The notes: generated by a model from the letters alone, not told the origin. DNA of 64,000 nt from Bacillota bacterium (GCA_023392535.1 JAEVYY010000003.1:9061-73060), one strand, 5' to 3'; numbered from the stretch's first letter, positions 18,041-27,819 are shown. A program made the numbers and translations.

Positions 18041-18072
18041 TTGACATAAAAGTCTTGTAAATTGTATATATT
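18041..18072 (+). promoter_or_regulatory. Promoter of the sensor-trio operon
   Basis: TTGACA at 18041-18046 and a TATATA/TATATT box at 18065-18072. The region 17885-18040 upstream is AT-rich and holds nothing else I can identify apart from presumed start signals for the divergent DUF1275 gene. Confidence 0.6.
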
Positions 18073-18111
18073 TACAAAATTAATGGTATTTTGTAAAATA
18101 AATAATTGCAA
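18071..18111 (+). promoter_or_regulatory. Operator-like inverted repeat plus shared 14-mer
   Basis: A perfect 10-bp inverted repeat (TTTACAAAAT at 18071-18080, ATTTTGTAAA at 18088-18097, 7-bp spacer) sits at the promoter's downstream edge and runs into ATAAATAATTGCAA (18098-18111). The half-site and the 14-mer both recur at 22972-23008 before the importer genes, so a common regulator is likely. Confidence 0.6.
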
Positions 18112-18147
18112 TTTGTATATGATTAATTAAATAATGGAGGACATTAT

Positions 18148-19629
18148 GTGAAAATATTAAAAAGAAAAAGTCTACTTGCGATATTATGCATGATAGTAAT
18201 AGGATGTTTGACTGGTGACAGCTTGGTTTTTATAACAGCGCCTCAGCCCATTATTGCAGATAAAGTGGCCTATTTTGAAGAAGAAAGAAATGCATTTGGA
18301 AATATAACAGCACCTTCAGATTTTGATTGGAAACAATGCGACGGGACAGTTCTAAATTTTCTGTTGGAGGATAACATCAATGCTAATATTTTATCCAAGG
18401 AAGTAGAAAAATTTACCAATGCTACAGGGATAGAAGTCAATATCAAATGCGTGGATTTTAATACCTTAGTGGAAAAAATAAATATGGATTTCATTTCCAA
18501 GACGGCTCAGTACGATTTGATCTATGTAGATCCCTATCAGACACTGGACCGATTTTCAGATAGTTTGGAAAATCTTTATCTCTATGAAAATAATGATCGT
18601 TTACCGCATATTGTGGGTGGTCTTGCCAGCTTCCAGAAAGAGCATACCTATATCTGCTCTTTTTTTAAGACAAACCAAAAATTATGTGCGATACCATTTG
18701 ACTCTACCAGTATGATTCTTTTTTTTAGGAAAGATATCTTTCAAAAATACGGAGAAGAGATGAAACAAGAATTGGGTTTTATACCACAGCCCGGAACGGT
18801 ATCATTTACATGGGAACAGTATCTGCAGACAGCAGAGTGGATTGCCAATAACGTTCCAAAATCAGAGATAAAGTACAGCAGCCTTAATATGTCGGCAAAG
18901 CATAATTCTATCTATACTGAATTCTCTAATTTTTTGAGCGCTTATGGGGGGAGCTTTTTTAAAGAAAGAGATGCCCATTTGTATGGGGTGGATGCAGCAA
19001 AAAATCTACAGGCGGATTCAAAAGAATTTCAAAAAGCATTGTCTGTTTATAAGGAGTACACCAAACTGGCGCCATCTGAAACGGGATTCAACTGGACGCA
19101 GGTAACCGAGGCCTTTAAACAGGGTGACGTAGCCATGATGATCAATTGGGATGAAAATGCAGCAGCGATTGAGAGTAAGAAAGATTCAGCGGTAGCCGGA
19201 AAAGTGGGGTATGGAATCCTCCCCAAGGGAGACACGAGAAGCGCTTGTATCTATGGGGGATCCGGAATTGGGATCAATTCCTATGCCGGAGAACGTGAAA
19301 AGCTGGCAGCGTGGATGTTTATTGTGTGGGCGACCTCTCCACAAGTACAATTAGCGACTTTTCTGGGAGAAGAGGGAGGAAATTTACCTACTAGGACAAG
19401 CCTGATCAGACTGATAGAAGCAAAATATATGTTTCAACTTCCGCAGTCTTCTGCCGCAATTCGATCTTTAAAAAAGAATTATGCGTATTACAGACCTAAA
19501 ATGGGCAAAAATTACGAATTCGAAGAAATCCTGGTGAATCATTTATATCAAATGATTCATGAAAATGTAGATGTGGAAACGACAGCGCGGAACATGAAAA
19601 ATGATTGGGATAAGATAATAAGGGAGTGA
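18148..19629 (+). CDS. Extracellular solute-binding lipoprotein (family 1), sensor-linked
   Basis: 493-residue binding protein of the MalE-like class. GTG at 18148 has GGAGG about 8 nt upstream. The signal peptide ends in a lipobox-like VIGC (Cys20). Later segments typical of the class include FKQGDVAMMINWDE and GGSGIGINSY. There are no permease or ATPase genes of its own class nearby. Instead it is followed 1 bp later by a histidine kinase, so it probably presents a ligand to the kinase rather than feeding an importer. The nearby importer has its own, different (RbsB-type) binding protein. Confidence 0.88.
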   Translation: MKILKRKSLLAILCMIVIGCLTGDSLVFITAPQPIIADKVAYFEEERNAFGNITAPSDFDWKQCDGTVLNFLLEDNINANILSKEVEKFTNATGIEVNIKCVDFNTLVEKINMDFISKTAQYDLIYVDPYQTLDRFSDSLENLYLYENNDRLPHIVGGLASFQKEHTYICSFFKTNQKLCAIPFDSTSMILFFRKDIFQKYGEEMKQELGFIPQPGTVSFTWEQYLQTAEWIANNVPKSEIKYSSLNMSAKHNSIYTEFSNFLSAYGGSFFKERDAHLYGVDAAKNLQADSKEFQKALSVYKEYTKLAPSETGFNWTQVTEAFKQGDVAMMINWDENAAAIESKKDSAVAGKVGYGILPKGDTRSACIYGGSGIGINSYAGEREKLAAWMFIVWATSPQVQLATFLGEEGGNLPTRTSLIRLIEAKYMFQLPQSSAAIRSLKKNYAYYRPKMGKNYEFEEILVNHLYQMIHENVDVETTARNMKNDWDKIIRE

Positions 19630-19630
19630 A

Positions 19631-21397
19631 ATGAGAATTGAGAATAAGACATTTAAAGGAAAAACACTGCAACATCAATTACTGATCATGATGTCTGTCT
19701 GTATTATTATCCCAATACTTTTTGTAATTTTACTGTTTCACAGTGTAAAGGGAATTATCATTCAAAAATACAGTGAGTCAGCACAACAATCCGTCAGGAT
19801 AGCTGCTTATAATATCGATTATTTATTAGAAGATATTACAAACATTACCAATTCTATACTTACTAATCATGATACGATGGATGCTTTGAAAAATAACCAA
19901 GGAGAGGATTTTCTAGAAAAACTAAAGAGTTTCTATGTATCAAGCTTTTATGTGGAAGGAATCTATGTCGAATCTGAAAATGGATATCAATATGTCGGCA
20001 GTAATATCGTAGGTGGCGAAGACCGTTTTATTAAAAAGGAATTAGAGTTCACCTCTGGTGAAATTGTATGGTTTCCAACCAGAAAGCAAACAGTACAAAT
20101 TCTAACAGGAAAGCTGGATAAAAGTTATTTTACCTTAGGCAGAAAAATGATCGATGTGAATTCCCTGAAAGAGTTGGGATACATGAACGTAGCGATTGAT
20201 GAGTATGTACTCAGGCAGTTCTACAGTACCTTGATGGAACCGGGAACACAAGTTTTTATCTGTGATGAAGAGGGCAATGTGATAAGTAATCGGGAGAAAG
20301 GATTCGAATTCATATCAAAATCGGAGCACGCGTATTTAAATTCTATTTTTTATAGTAAACATACGGGTTATGTAGAGTATGAAGAAGAAGGGGTTCCTTA
20401 CGTTGCCATTTATTCCAGTTTAAGTCAGAATGACTGGCGTATTATTAAAACAGTTCCCAAAAAAATACTGTACGCCGAGATTAATAAGATACAGGACATG
20501 GTGCTCATAGGTGCTTTTATGGTCGGAATCGTTATGTTTCTTGTTTCTTTTGTGTACTCCAAAATGCTTACAAGACCAATTTCTAAAATGATTGGACAGA
20601 TGGCTGAGGTAGAAGCAGGAAATTTAAATGTTACCGTAGATATTCAGACAAATAAAGAAATGTGTGAGCTTGGAAATAGTTTTAATCATATGGTGCAAAG
20701 GATCAGACATTTGGTGGATGAGATGGTAAAATCAGAACGTAATAAAAATGAAATGGAGCTGGAAGTGCTTCATGCCCAGATCAATCCTCATTTTTTATAT
20801 AATACATTAAATACGATCCGCTTAATGGCTAAGATGAAGGGGGAAGACAATATCAGCGATGCCGTGGTGGCTTTGGTCAAACTTTTAAGGGTTAGTATTA
20901 ATATGGGGAAAAGTATGATCAAAGTTAAGGATGAAATCAGTTATGTGGAGAATTATTTATTGATCCAGAGACTTCGTTTTAATCAACAATTTGAAATCCG
21001 ATATGAAATACAGAATGAGGCAGAGGAACAATATATACCAAAGCTCATTTTGCAGCCGATTGTAGAAAATGCATTGATCTATTGCGCAGGGGAACTGGAA
21101 GATCGGGGAGAGACTTTGCTCATACGCATTCATTCACGAAGATTGGAAGATAGGTTTCTCATCATCGTAGAGGATAATGGACCAGGAATGGAGGAGGATG
21201 TATTAAGTAATATCTTAAAGGATGAAAAAGATATGGATCGATTTAGTACAGTAGGGTTAAATAATGTGAATCAACGGGTAAAATTATATTTTGGGGACGA
21301 TTACCAGATTCAGATCATTTCTGAAAAAGAGAAGGGGACCAAAGTGATCATACCAATACCCATCAAAACGGAAGGGGGAGGAACATGTATAAAGTAA
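19631..21397 (+). CDS. Sensor histidine kinase, YesM type
   Basis: 588-residue kinase: TM1 ~14-36, extracellular CACHE-like sensor ~40-285, TM2 ~290-312, HAMP ~313-370, phospho-acceptor block QINPHFLYNTLNTIR (~384-398) and ATPase domain with LQPIVENAL and DNGPGM. The ribosome site AGGGAG lies in the end of the binding-protein gene, and the regulator gene overlaps its 3' end by 13 bp. All three genes are therefore coupled, as in three-component sugar sensing systems where a binding protein serves the kinase. Confidence 0.93.
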   Translation: MRIENKTFKGKTLQHQLLIMMSVCIIIPILFVILLFHSVKGIIIQKYSESAQQSVRIAAYNIDYLLEDITNITNSILTNHDTMDALKNNQGEDFLEKLKSFYVSSFYVEGIYVESENGYQYVGSNIVGGEDRFIKKELEFTSGEIVWFPTRKQTVQILTGKLDKSYFTLGRKMIDVNSLKELGYMNVAIDEYVLRQFYSTLMEPGTQVFICDEEGNVISNREKGFEFISKSEHAYLNSIFYSKHTGYVEYEEEGVPYVAIYSSLSQNDWRIIKTVPKKILYAEINKIQDMVLIGAFMVGIVMFLVSFVYSKMLTRPISKMIGQMAEVEAGNLNVTVDIQTNKEMCELGNSFNHMVQRIRHLVDEMVKSERNKNEMELEVLHAQINPHFLYNTLNTIRLMAKMKGEDNISDAVVALVKLLRVSINMGKSMIKVKDEISYVENYLLIQRLRFNQQFEIRYEIQNEAEEQYIPKLILQPIVENALIYCAGELEDRGETLLIRIHSRRLEDRFLIIVEDNGPGMEEDVLSNILKDEKDMDRFSTVGLNNVNQRVKLYFGDDYQIQIISEKEKGTKVIIPIPIKTEGGGTCIK

Positions 21398-22953
21398 TGG
21401 TAGTCGATGATGAAATGCTGGTAAGAATCGGCATCCGTTCTATCATGGATTGGAACGAGGCCGGTTTTGAAATTATCGCAGAGGCCAGTAATGGAGAAGC
21501 AGCGTACGAGAAATATCTGGCATTAAAGCCACATGTGGTCATCACGGATATTAAGATGCCTAAAAAGGATGGAATATGGCTCACAGGAAAGATCAAAGAA
21601 AACAATCCGGATACAGAAGTAATCATCCTCACTTGCTATGATGACTTTCATTATGCGAGAGAAGCATTGAAATACAAAGTAAGTAATTATATTCTAAAGG
21701 TAGAAATGGAACAACAGGAAATTTGCGATATCATGAAGAATATCAGGGAGAATTTGGATAAGAAAAGTAATTACATACAATCGGAACATGAAAATAAAGA
21801 GATCAACAAACGCAAGCAGCAGGAGTATTTACTTGCCCTGCTTTTGGACGAACGAAAATCCATTGATACGATTCATGATCATTTCACAAAAAACCAATTG
21901 CAGTGGAATGCTCATCGGTATTGCTTGATTCAGTTTGATTTTAAAACAAGTCTCAATGACCGGACATATACCAAAGAGAATATTAGCAATATAATATCGG
22001 CATGTATGGAGCTGGTATGGAACAAGTTCAACGATAAAAATTACATCTGTTTTGCGAAGCCGTTCGGAAAAACGATCACCCTTTTTTTAATGGCAGGTGA
22101 GTTAGGAGAAATGCAATTAAAAAACGAAATCGTATCGCTTAAGAAATCATTGAAGCAATACTTAAATATCGAAGTCAAAAGTGCCAGTACGCCGATTATG
22201 AATAGTATAGAACAAATGAGGACACAGGTAGAATGGCTTTTTCGAGCTGCAGATTTATTATTTTATGTGGAAAAGGGAGGTCACCTTGATTATGAGGAGA
22301 GGAAACAAAAACAGGAGCAGAAATACAGCCATGACTTAGTAAAAGAAATAGGTAGGGATATAGAAAAAAATGATGAAAACAGCATCTGTGAAAGATTACA
22401 GGGAATGAAAAAAGAATTTTTGAATGCAAAAACCTCATCTTTTGACATGAAATATCTAATGGCTCAATTCATCAGCGATATGAATAAATATTTTGAAAAT
22501 TATCTTGGAAAAAGAGCAGAGAATCTAAAAATACAACAAGAGATTATGCAGGTTGAAGATTTTTTTGAAATGATGGAGATCGTGGAAACTTATCTTTGTT
22601 CCATGCGTAATTCTTTCTTAGATTATGGGGCAGATAATTCGCATTTTCTAATAGAGAAAGCAGTACATTATATAGAAGATAATTATAAGGACAAGCTCTT
22701 ACTGGAAGATGTGGCAGGATATGTAGGAATTTCTAAATATTATTTTTCTTATTTGTTCAAAAAAGAGAAGGCGATTAATTTTACATCATATATCAACAAA
22801 GTTAGAATCGATAAGGCAATCGATTTATTAAAGAATCCCCAAATTACGGTAAATCAGATTTATGAAGAGGTCGGTTTTAATGATCAACAATACTTTAGTA
22901 AAACTTTTAAAAAGTATACGGGTATGACAGTGACAGAATACAGAGCAAGATAA
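21385..22953 (+). CDS. AraC-type response regulator, long YesN type
   Basis: 522-residue regulator: receiver domain 1-120 (KVMVVDDEMLVRIG, phospho-acceptor in VVITDIKMPKKDG), a ~260-residue middle region with probable coiled segment (KKSNYIQSEHENKEINKRKQ), and a C-terminal AraC double helix-turn-helix (~415-520; LLEDVAGYVGISKYYFS and VNQIYEEVGFNDQQYFSKTF). GGAAGGGGGAGG precedes ATG. Likely DNA targets are the TTTACAAAAT/ATAAATAATTGCAA elements in front of its own operon and of the importer. Confidence 0.93.
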   Translation: MYKVMVVDDEMLVRIGIRSIMDWNEAGFEIIAEASNGEAAYEKYLALKPHVVITDIKMPKKDGIWLTGKIKENNPDTEVIILTCYDDFHYAREALKYKVSNYILKVEMEQQEICDIMKNIRENLDKKSNYIQSEHENKEINKRKQQEYLLALLLDERKSIDTIHDHFTKNQLQWNAHRYCLIQFDFKTSLNDRTYTKENISNIISACMELVWNKFNDKNYICFAKPFGKTITLFLMAGELGEMQLKNEIVSLKKSLKQYLNIEVKSASTPIMNSIEQMRTQVEWLFRAADLLFYVEKGGHLDYEERKQKQEQKYSHDLVKEIGRDIEKNDENSICERLQGMKKEFLNAKTSSFDMKYLMAQFISDMNKYFENYLGKRAENLKIQQEIMQVEDFFEMMEIVETYLCSMRNSFLDYGADNSHFLIEKAVHYIEDNYKDKLLLEDVAGYVGISKYYFSYLFKKEKAINFTSYINKVRIDKAIDLLKNPQITVNQIYEEVGFNDQQYFSKTFKKYTGMTVTEYRAR

Positions 22954-22971
22954 AACAAAAAAATCACTAGA

Positions 22972-23008
22972 TTTTACAAAATAATAAAAGAAGTATAAAT
23001 AATTGCAA
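22972..23008 (+). promoter_or_regulatory. Second copy of the operator elements, before the importer genes
   Basis: TTTTACAAAAT (22972-22982) and ATAAATAATTGCAA (22995-23008) repeat elements found at 18071-18111. Here the inverted second half-site is missing and the spacing is about 5 bp shorter. A weak TTTACA / TATAAA promoter with a short 15-bp spacer may overlap, which would fit activator dependence. Confidence 0.5.
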
Positions 23009-23029
23009 AATAGTGCAAAAAGTCAGAAG

Positions 23030-23059
23030 GAATCTTTCTTATTGAGAGATTCTTTTTTT
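23030..23059 (+). terminator. Intrinsic terminator between regulator and importer
   Basis: 9-bp stem (GAATCTTTC at 23030-23038, GAGAGATTC at 23044-23052, one G-T pair), 5-nt loop and seven T. It lies downstream of the second operator copy, so it may both end the sensor operon and attenuate importer transcription. Confidence 0.85.
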
Positions 23060-23119
23060 GCTATATTGTATTCACAGAAAGAAAAAAGGTATCGGTGAGG
23101 AAAGACGGAAGGGAGAACA

Positions 23120-24607
23120 ATGAAAGCGGAGATGAAATTAAGTGTCAAGGGAATCGAAAAATCATTTCCTGGTGTTAAAGCACTGGATGGTATCGAATTT
23201 TCTGTCAGAAAAGGAACCGTACACGCTTTATGTGGCGAAAATGGAGCAGGAAAATCAACCTTAATGAAGATCATAAATGGCATCTACAAACCGGATGCAG
23301 GGCAGATCTTTATCGATGAAAAACCTGTTAAAATACAGAATCCGATTCAGGCAATGCAATTAGGTATTGCAATGATTGCACAAGAATTAAACTATGTTCC
23401 TGAAATGTCAATTGAAGAGAATTTGTTTTTGGGAAGACTACCAGTCACAAAATTTGGAAATGTGGACTGGAAATTATTAAGAAAGCAGACTTTGGATTTT
23501 CTGAAAGCAGAAGGACTTCCGTATAGACCTGATCAAAAATTAAAGACGCTGACGGTCTCGGATATACAAATGTTGGAAATCATCAAAGCGATTTCCAATA
23601 ACGCGCAGATCATAGTCATGGATGAACCAACTTCAGCAATTACGCAACGAGAAGTAGAGATGTTATTTGAAAAGATCAAAGTCTTAAAGAAAAATGGCGT
23701 GAGTATTGTCTACATATCTCATAAGCTGGATGAAGTGTTTCAGATAGCAGATGATATTACCGTTCTACGAGATGGCAGCGTAATCGAAAGTCATCCTGCA
23801 AATGAAGTGGATATGGATACCGTTATATCTCTTATGGTAGGCAGGAAAATGGATCAGATCTATCCCAAAGAAGAAGTATCTATTGGTAAAAAAATGTTGG
23901 AAGTATCCGGCTTCTCCAGTAAGGGATCCTTTCAGAATATCAATTTTTACATTAGAGAAGGAGAAATCATAGGCTTTGCAGGTCTTGTCGGTGCAGGAAG
24001 AACGGAAGTGATGAGGGCGCTATTTGGTCTGGATGAGTATGAGGAAGGGGAAATAAAGCTGAGGGATAAGCCTGTAACGATACGGAATGTACGGGATAGT
24101 ATCCGTAATAAGATGGTTATGTTGTCAGAGGACAGAAGAAGATATGGGATTATTCCTATTCGTAGTGTCATGGAAAATGCAAGTATTTCCAGTTTAGAAA
24201 AAATAATATATGGTGGGTATACCCATGAAGCGAAAGAAAGAGAACTGGTATCCTCGTATTTTGAAAAAATGCATGTGAAAACGCCTACGTTACAGACATC
24301 CATTCAATCCTTAAGTGGAGGAAATCAGCAAAAAGTACTTTTGGCAAAATGGATGCTCAGAGATCCGGATGTTTTAATTATGGATGAACCAACAAGAGGA
24401 ATCGATGTTGGTGCAAAATTTGAAATTTATAAGCTTATGTCCGATTTGGCTAAACAAAACAGAGCGGTTATCATGGTATCTTCCGAATTGCCGGAACTGA
24501 TCGGCATGTGTGATCGAATTTACATTATGAATCAGGGAAAGATTGCAGGAGAATTATCCAAAAAAGAATTCAGTCAGGAAGCAATCATGAAGTTTGCCAC
24601 AAAATAA
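23120..24607 (+). CDS. Sugar ABC transporter ATPase, RbsA/MglA type
   Basis: 495-residue double ATPase of a CUT2-class importer. The first half has Walker A GENGAGKST (~38-46) and Walker B IIVMDEPTSAIT; the second half has the CUT2 hallmark of a degenerate Walker A (GLVGAGRTE), signature LSGGNQQK and LIMDEPTRGIDVGAK. The usual length confirms a complete gene. GGAAGGGAG precedes ATG. It is the first of four co-directional genes (ATPase, permease, binding protein, dehydrogenase). Confidence 0.95.
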   Translation: MKAEMKLSVKGIEKSFPGVKALDGIEFSVRKGTVHALCGENGAGKSTLMKIINGIYKPDAGQIFIDEKPVKIQNPIQAMQLGIAMIAQELNYVPEMSIEENLFLGRLPVTKFGNVDWKLLRKQTLDFLKAEGLPYRPDQKLKTLTVSDIQMLEIIKAISNNAQIIVMDEPTSAITQREVEMLFEKIKVLKKNGVSIVYISHKLDEVFQIADDITVLRDGSVIESHPANEVDMDTVISLMVGRKMDQIYPKEEVSIGKKMLEVSGFSSKGSFQNINFYIREGEIIGFAGLVGAGRTEVMRALFGLDEYEEGEIKLRDKPVTIRNVRDSIRNKMVMLSEDRRRYGIIPIRSVMENASISSLEKIIYGGYTHEAKERELVSSYFEKMHVKTPTLQTSIQSLSGGNQQKVLLAKWMLRDPDVLIMDEPTRGIDVGAKFEIYKLMSDLAKQNRAVIMVSSELPELIGMCDRIYIMNQGKIAGELSKKEFSQEAIMKFATK

Positions 24608-24623
24608 AACAGGAGACGATAAG

Positions 24624-25613
24624 ATGAGAACAAAATTAACTAAAAATAATCAGATCATGGAAAAATACTCCATTTTCGTTGTGCTATTGGCAATGACAAT
24701 TGTCTGTAGTTTTCTGAATAAGAATTTTCTATCTTTTAATAATATTACGAATATTATGAAGCAGCTAGCGGTTGGAACCATTTTGGCATATGGTGAGATG
24801 CTTTTGATCATAAGCGGAATGCTGGATCTTTCTTCTGGCGCAGTGCTTGCTCTTTCCGGTGTTTTTTCCGTAAGTACCTATAAATCGACGGATTCCTTAT
24901 TGCTTGCATTTATAGTGGCTATATTGGTGGCTGTTGTATGCAATCTGGTCAATGCTTTGATGGTTACTAATTTTAAGACTCCTCCTTTTATTGCAACTTT
25001 GGCGATGCAAATGGTGGCAAGGGGAATCGCTCTCTTTTTTACCAAAGGTCAAAATATTCTTCAGTTAGACAGATATGTGATATTCGGACAGGGATCATGG
25101 GGACCAATTCCAATATCGATCCTAATAACGGTGATTATTACGATCGCTATCTGGTATTTGTTAAAGCATACAAGATTTGGACGTTCTTTATACGCAATTG
25201 GTGGAAATGAGGAGGCCTCTATAGCATCGGGAATTCCTGTCATGAAGAATAAGTACCTTGTATTTATCATGAATGGCGTGTTAGTGGGGATAGCAGGGGT
25301 TCTGTTTATGTCACGTGTCAACGCAGGTCTTCCCAATGGCGCAGTTGGGTATGAAATGGAAGGATTGACCGCCGCCATTGTAGGTGGAACCAGCTTTTCC
25401 GGAGGAGTGGGGACCACGATGGGCACACTGGCAGGAGCCTTTATTATCGGTTGCCTGAATAATATCATGAATCTGACAGGAGTGGATTCCTATATACAAC
25501 AGATTGTAAAAGGAGTCATAATTGCGGTAGCCGTTATCTGGGATATCCAGTCGAAATCGAAAAAGAAGACCAAATTAATTTTAGTCGATGAAACAAAGAA
25601 GAGTAATTCTTAA
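24624..25613 (+). CDS. Sugar ABC transporter permease, RbsC type
   Basis: 329-residue CUT2 permease with about eight to ten helices. Conserved blocks are SGMLDLSSGAVLALSG (~70), GGNEEASIASGIPV (~192) and the C-terminal IVGGTSFSGGVGTTMGT (~252). ATG at 24624 has AGGAGA 7 nt upstream; the in-frame ATG at 24594 lies within the ATPase gene. A basic C-terminal tail (KSKKKTK) follows the last helix. Confidence 0.94.
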   Translation: MRTKLTKNNQIMEKYSIFVVLLAMTIVCSFLNKNFLSFNNITNIMKQLAVGTILAYGEMLLIISGMLDLSSGAVLALSGVFSVSTYKSTDSLLLAFIVAILVAVVCNLVNALMVTNFKTPPFIATLAMQMVARGIALFFTKGQNILQLDRYVIFGQGSWGPIPISILITVIITIAIWYLLKHTRFGRSLYAIGGNEEASIASGIPVMKNKYLVFIMNGVLVGIAGVLFMSRVNAGLPNGAVGYEMEGLTAAIVGGTSFSGGVGTTMGTLAGAFIIGCLNNIMNLTGVDSYIQQIVKGVIIAVAVIWDIQSKSKKKTKLILVDETKKSNS

Positions 25614-25685
25614 ATGTAATAATTTATTTAAAATTATTTACATAGAAGGCAAAAAGCAAAAAATGTGAAGGGAAGGTTAACAAGT

Positions 25686-26732
25686 ATGAAAAAGAAAGTA
25701 ATCAGTATCTTAGTGGGGACAGCACTGATGGCAACGTTATTGACAGGTTGTGGAAACTCTGGAAAAACAGAAACAGTCAATACAGATACCTCCAAGGAAG
25801 AGACAGCAAACGAGGAAGTGGAGACTGCAAAGACAGAGGATGAAAAAGAATATCGTGTGGCTTATATAGCAAGAGCACAATCCGATTCCTTTGCAGCCTG
25901 GCTGGCAAATGAAATGATGGCTGCCGCTGAGGAATATCCAGATATTACATTAGATGTTTTTGATGGGCAGGCAGATGATGAAAAAGAGAACGCAGCAATT
26001 GAGAATGCCATCACCAATGGGTATGATGCCATCATCGTACAGCCTAATAATGGGGAAGCACAAAGACCTTATGTTGTTAAGATCGTTGAGAGCGGTATCA
26101 TTGCTATTACCACAAATGCTCGTATCGATGGCATTGAAGGGGCGTCTTCCGTGGATGCTGATCCTTATGCACAAGCAGCGGTAAACGCAAAAGCAGCATT
26201 GGAGCAGATACCTGAAAATGCTAAAGTGGTAGTTCTAAATGGACCTTCTGGAAACTTCCATGCGGATGAAAGAAGAAAAGCATGGCAGGCAGAATTTTTT
26301 GATAAACGTACAGATGTAGAAATCGTGGGCGAACAGATCGCTAACTGGAACAAGGATGAAGCAGTGCAATATATGGAAGACTGGGTTACCTCTAATGGTA
26401 AGATCGATGCAATCATATCCATGAATGATAATATGGCTGCAGGCGCCCTCGAAGTAGTTGCTGGAAAAGAAGAATTTAAAGATATACTATCCTATGGGGT
26501 GGATGGTACAGCAGAAGCTTGTCTGTTGATCCAGGAAGGAACCATGACTTCAACGTGTCTACAATCAGCTATTGATCTAGCTGCTTTGAATATGGAAACC
26601 GTACACAAATTATTAACAGGAGAAGAGACTCAGATCGATACGGATATCGATGCACCTTTGATTACAAAAGAGAATGCTCCTGAATATGTGGAGATGTATA
26701 AATCAAGAGGTCTGATTTTAAATAATAACTAA
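25686..26732 (+). CDS. Sugar-binding lipoprotein, RbsB type
   Basis: 348-residue periplasmic-binding-protein-like lipoprotein (lipobox LTGC, Cys22, followed by a Thr/Glu-rich linker). The body shows the type I binding fold: YRVAYIARAQSDSFAAW, then AITNGYDAIIVQPNN and DAIISMNDNMAAGAL. It supplies ligand to the preceding CUT2 permease/ATPase. The partner dehydrogenase downstream suggests a polyol, but the pocket residues cannot be assigned by eye. Confidence 0.93.
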   Translation: MKKKVISILVGTALMATLLTGCGNSGKTETVNTDTSKEETANEEVETAKTEDEKEYRVAYIARAQSDSFAAWLANEMMAAAEEYPDITLDVFDGQADDEKENAAIENAITNGYDAIIVQPNNGEAQRPYVVKIVESGIIAITTNARIDGIEGASSVDADPYAQAAVNAKAALEQIPENAKVVVLNGPSGNFHADERRKAWQAEFFDKRTDVEIVGEQIANWNKDEAVQYMEDWVTSNGKIDAIISMNDNMAAGALEVVAGKEEFKDILSYGVDGTAEACLLIQEGTMTSTCLQSAIDLAALNMETVHKLLTGEETQIDTDIDAPLITKENAPEYVEMYKSRGLILNNN

Positions 26733-26747
26733 AAGAGAGGTGATTTT

Positions 26748-27794
26748 GTGGAAGGCACAATGAAAACAGCTGTCATGACTGATATCATGCAGGTAGAAAT
26801 TCAACAAAGACCGATCCCAATACCTGCGGACAATGAAGTACTTGTAAAAGTGGAAAATGTGGGAATATGTGGATCTGATTTGCATTATTATGAATCCGGA
26901 AGAATTGGGAATTTTATGGTAGAGCCACCTTTTGTATTAGGCCATGAAGCGGGTGGAACAGTAGTGGAAGTAGGAAAAGAAGTAACGAGTCTTAAAGTTG
27001 GTGATAAAGTGGCAATGGAACCTGGAAAGACATGCGGAGAATGTGAATTCTGCAAAGCGGGTAAATACAATTTATGTAACGATGTCATTTTCTTTGCAAC
27101 ACCACCGGTAGATGGCGTATTTCAAGAATATGTAGCGCACGAAGCCTCGCTCTGTTTTAAACTTCCTTCTACTATGAGCACTTTGGAAGGTGCCCTGATG
27201 GAACCGTTAGCAGTCGGTCTGCATGCGGCAATGCAGGGAAATGCCCATATTGGTCAGACCGCAGTGGTGACTGGAGCAGGTTGTATTGGACTAGTCACAG
27301 TGCTGGCACTGAAGGCAATGGGTGTATCAAAAGTATATGTAATAGATGTTGTGGAAAAACGACTCGAAAAAGCATTGGAAATTGGGGCAGATGGAATCAT
27401 AAATGGAAAAGATACGGATGCTGTAAAAAGTATCATGGACTTGACAGAAGGAAAGGGTTGTGATCTCGGCATTGAAACAGCGGGAACGCAGATTACTGCC
27501 ACACAACTGATTCGTATGGCGAAAAAAGGTTCTTCCATTGTATTGGTAGGTTATAGTGCAAGTGGAGAGGTGACCTTGCCAATCGGAATGGCATTAGATA
27601 AAGAGCTGACTTTTAAGACCGTATTCCGTTACAGAAACATCTATCCGATGGCCATTGAAGCTGTTTCCAGTGGAAAAATTGATATTAAGAAGATCGTAAC
27701 CAATTCTTTTAAGCTGGATGATATAAAAAACGCAATGGATTCCTGTTTAAAGAACAAAGCGGATATTGTAAAAGGCGTTATTGAGATGTGCTGA
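26748..27794 (+). CDS. Zinc-dependent polyol dehydrogenase (sorbitol/xylitol dehydrogenase-like)
   Basis: 348-residue medium-chain dehydrogenase. The catalytic zinc site is seen in GICGSDLHYY and GHEAGG, the structural zinc site in four cysteines of CGECEFCKAGKYNLC (~94-108), and the NAD-binding Rossmann motif in GAGCIGLV (~176-183). The family oxidises sorbitol, xylitol or related polyols to ketoses. GTG at 26748 is 6 nt from GAGGTG; ATG at 26760 is the alternative. As last gene of the importer operon it probably oxidises the imported compound. Confidence 0.92.
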   Translation: MEGTMKTAVMTDIMQVEIQQRPIPIPADNEVLVKVENVGICGSDLHYYESGRIGNFMVEPPFVLGHEAGGTVVEVGKEVTSLKVGDKVAMEPGKTCGECEFCKAGKYNLCNDVIFFATPPVDGVFQEYVAHEASLCFKLPSTMSTLEGALMEPLAVGLHAAMQGNAHIGQTAVVTGAGCIGLVTVLALKAMGVSKVYVIDVVEKRLEKALEIGADGIINGKDTDAVKSIMDLTEGKGCDLGIETAGTQITATQLIRMAKKGSSIVLVGYSASGEVTLPIGMALDKELTFKTVFRYRNIYPMAIEAVSSGKIDIKKIVTNSFKLDDIKNAMDSCLKNKADIVKGVIEMC

Positions 27795-27819
27795 AAATGA
27801 TAAAAGAGCTATAAAAAGC

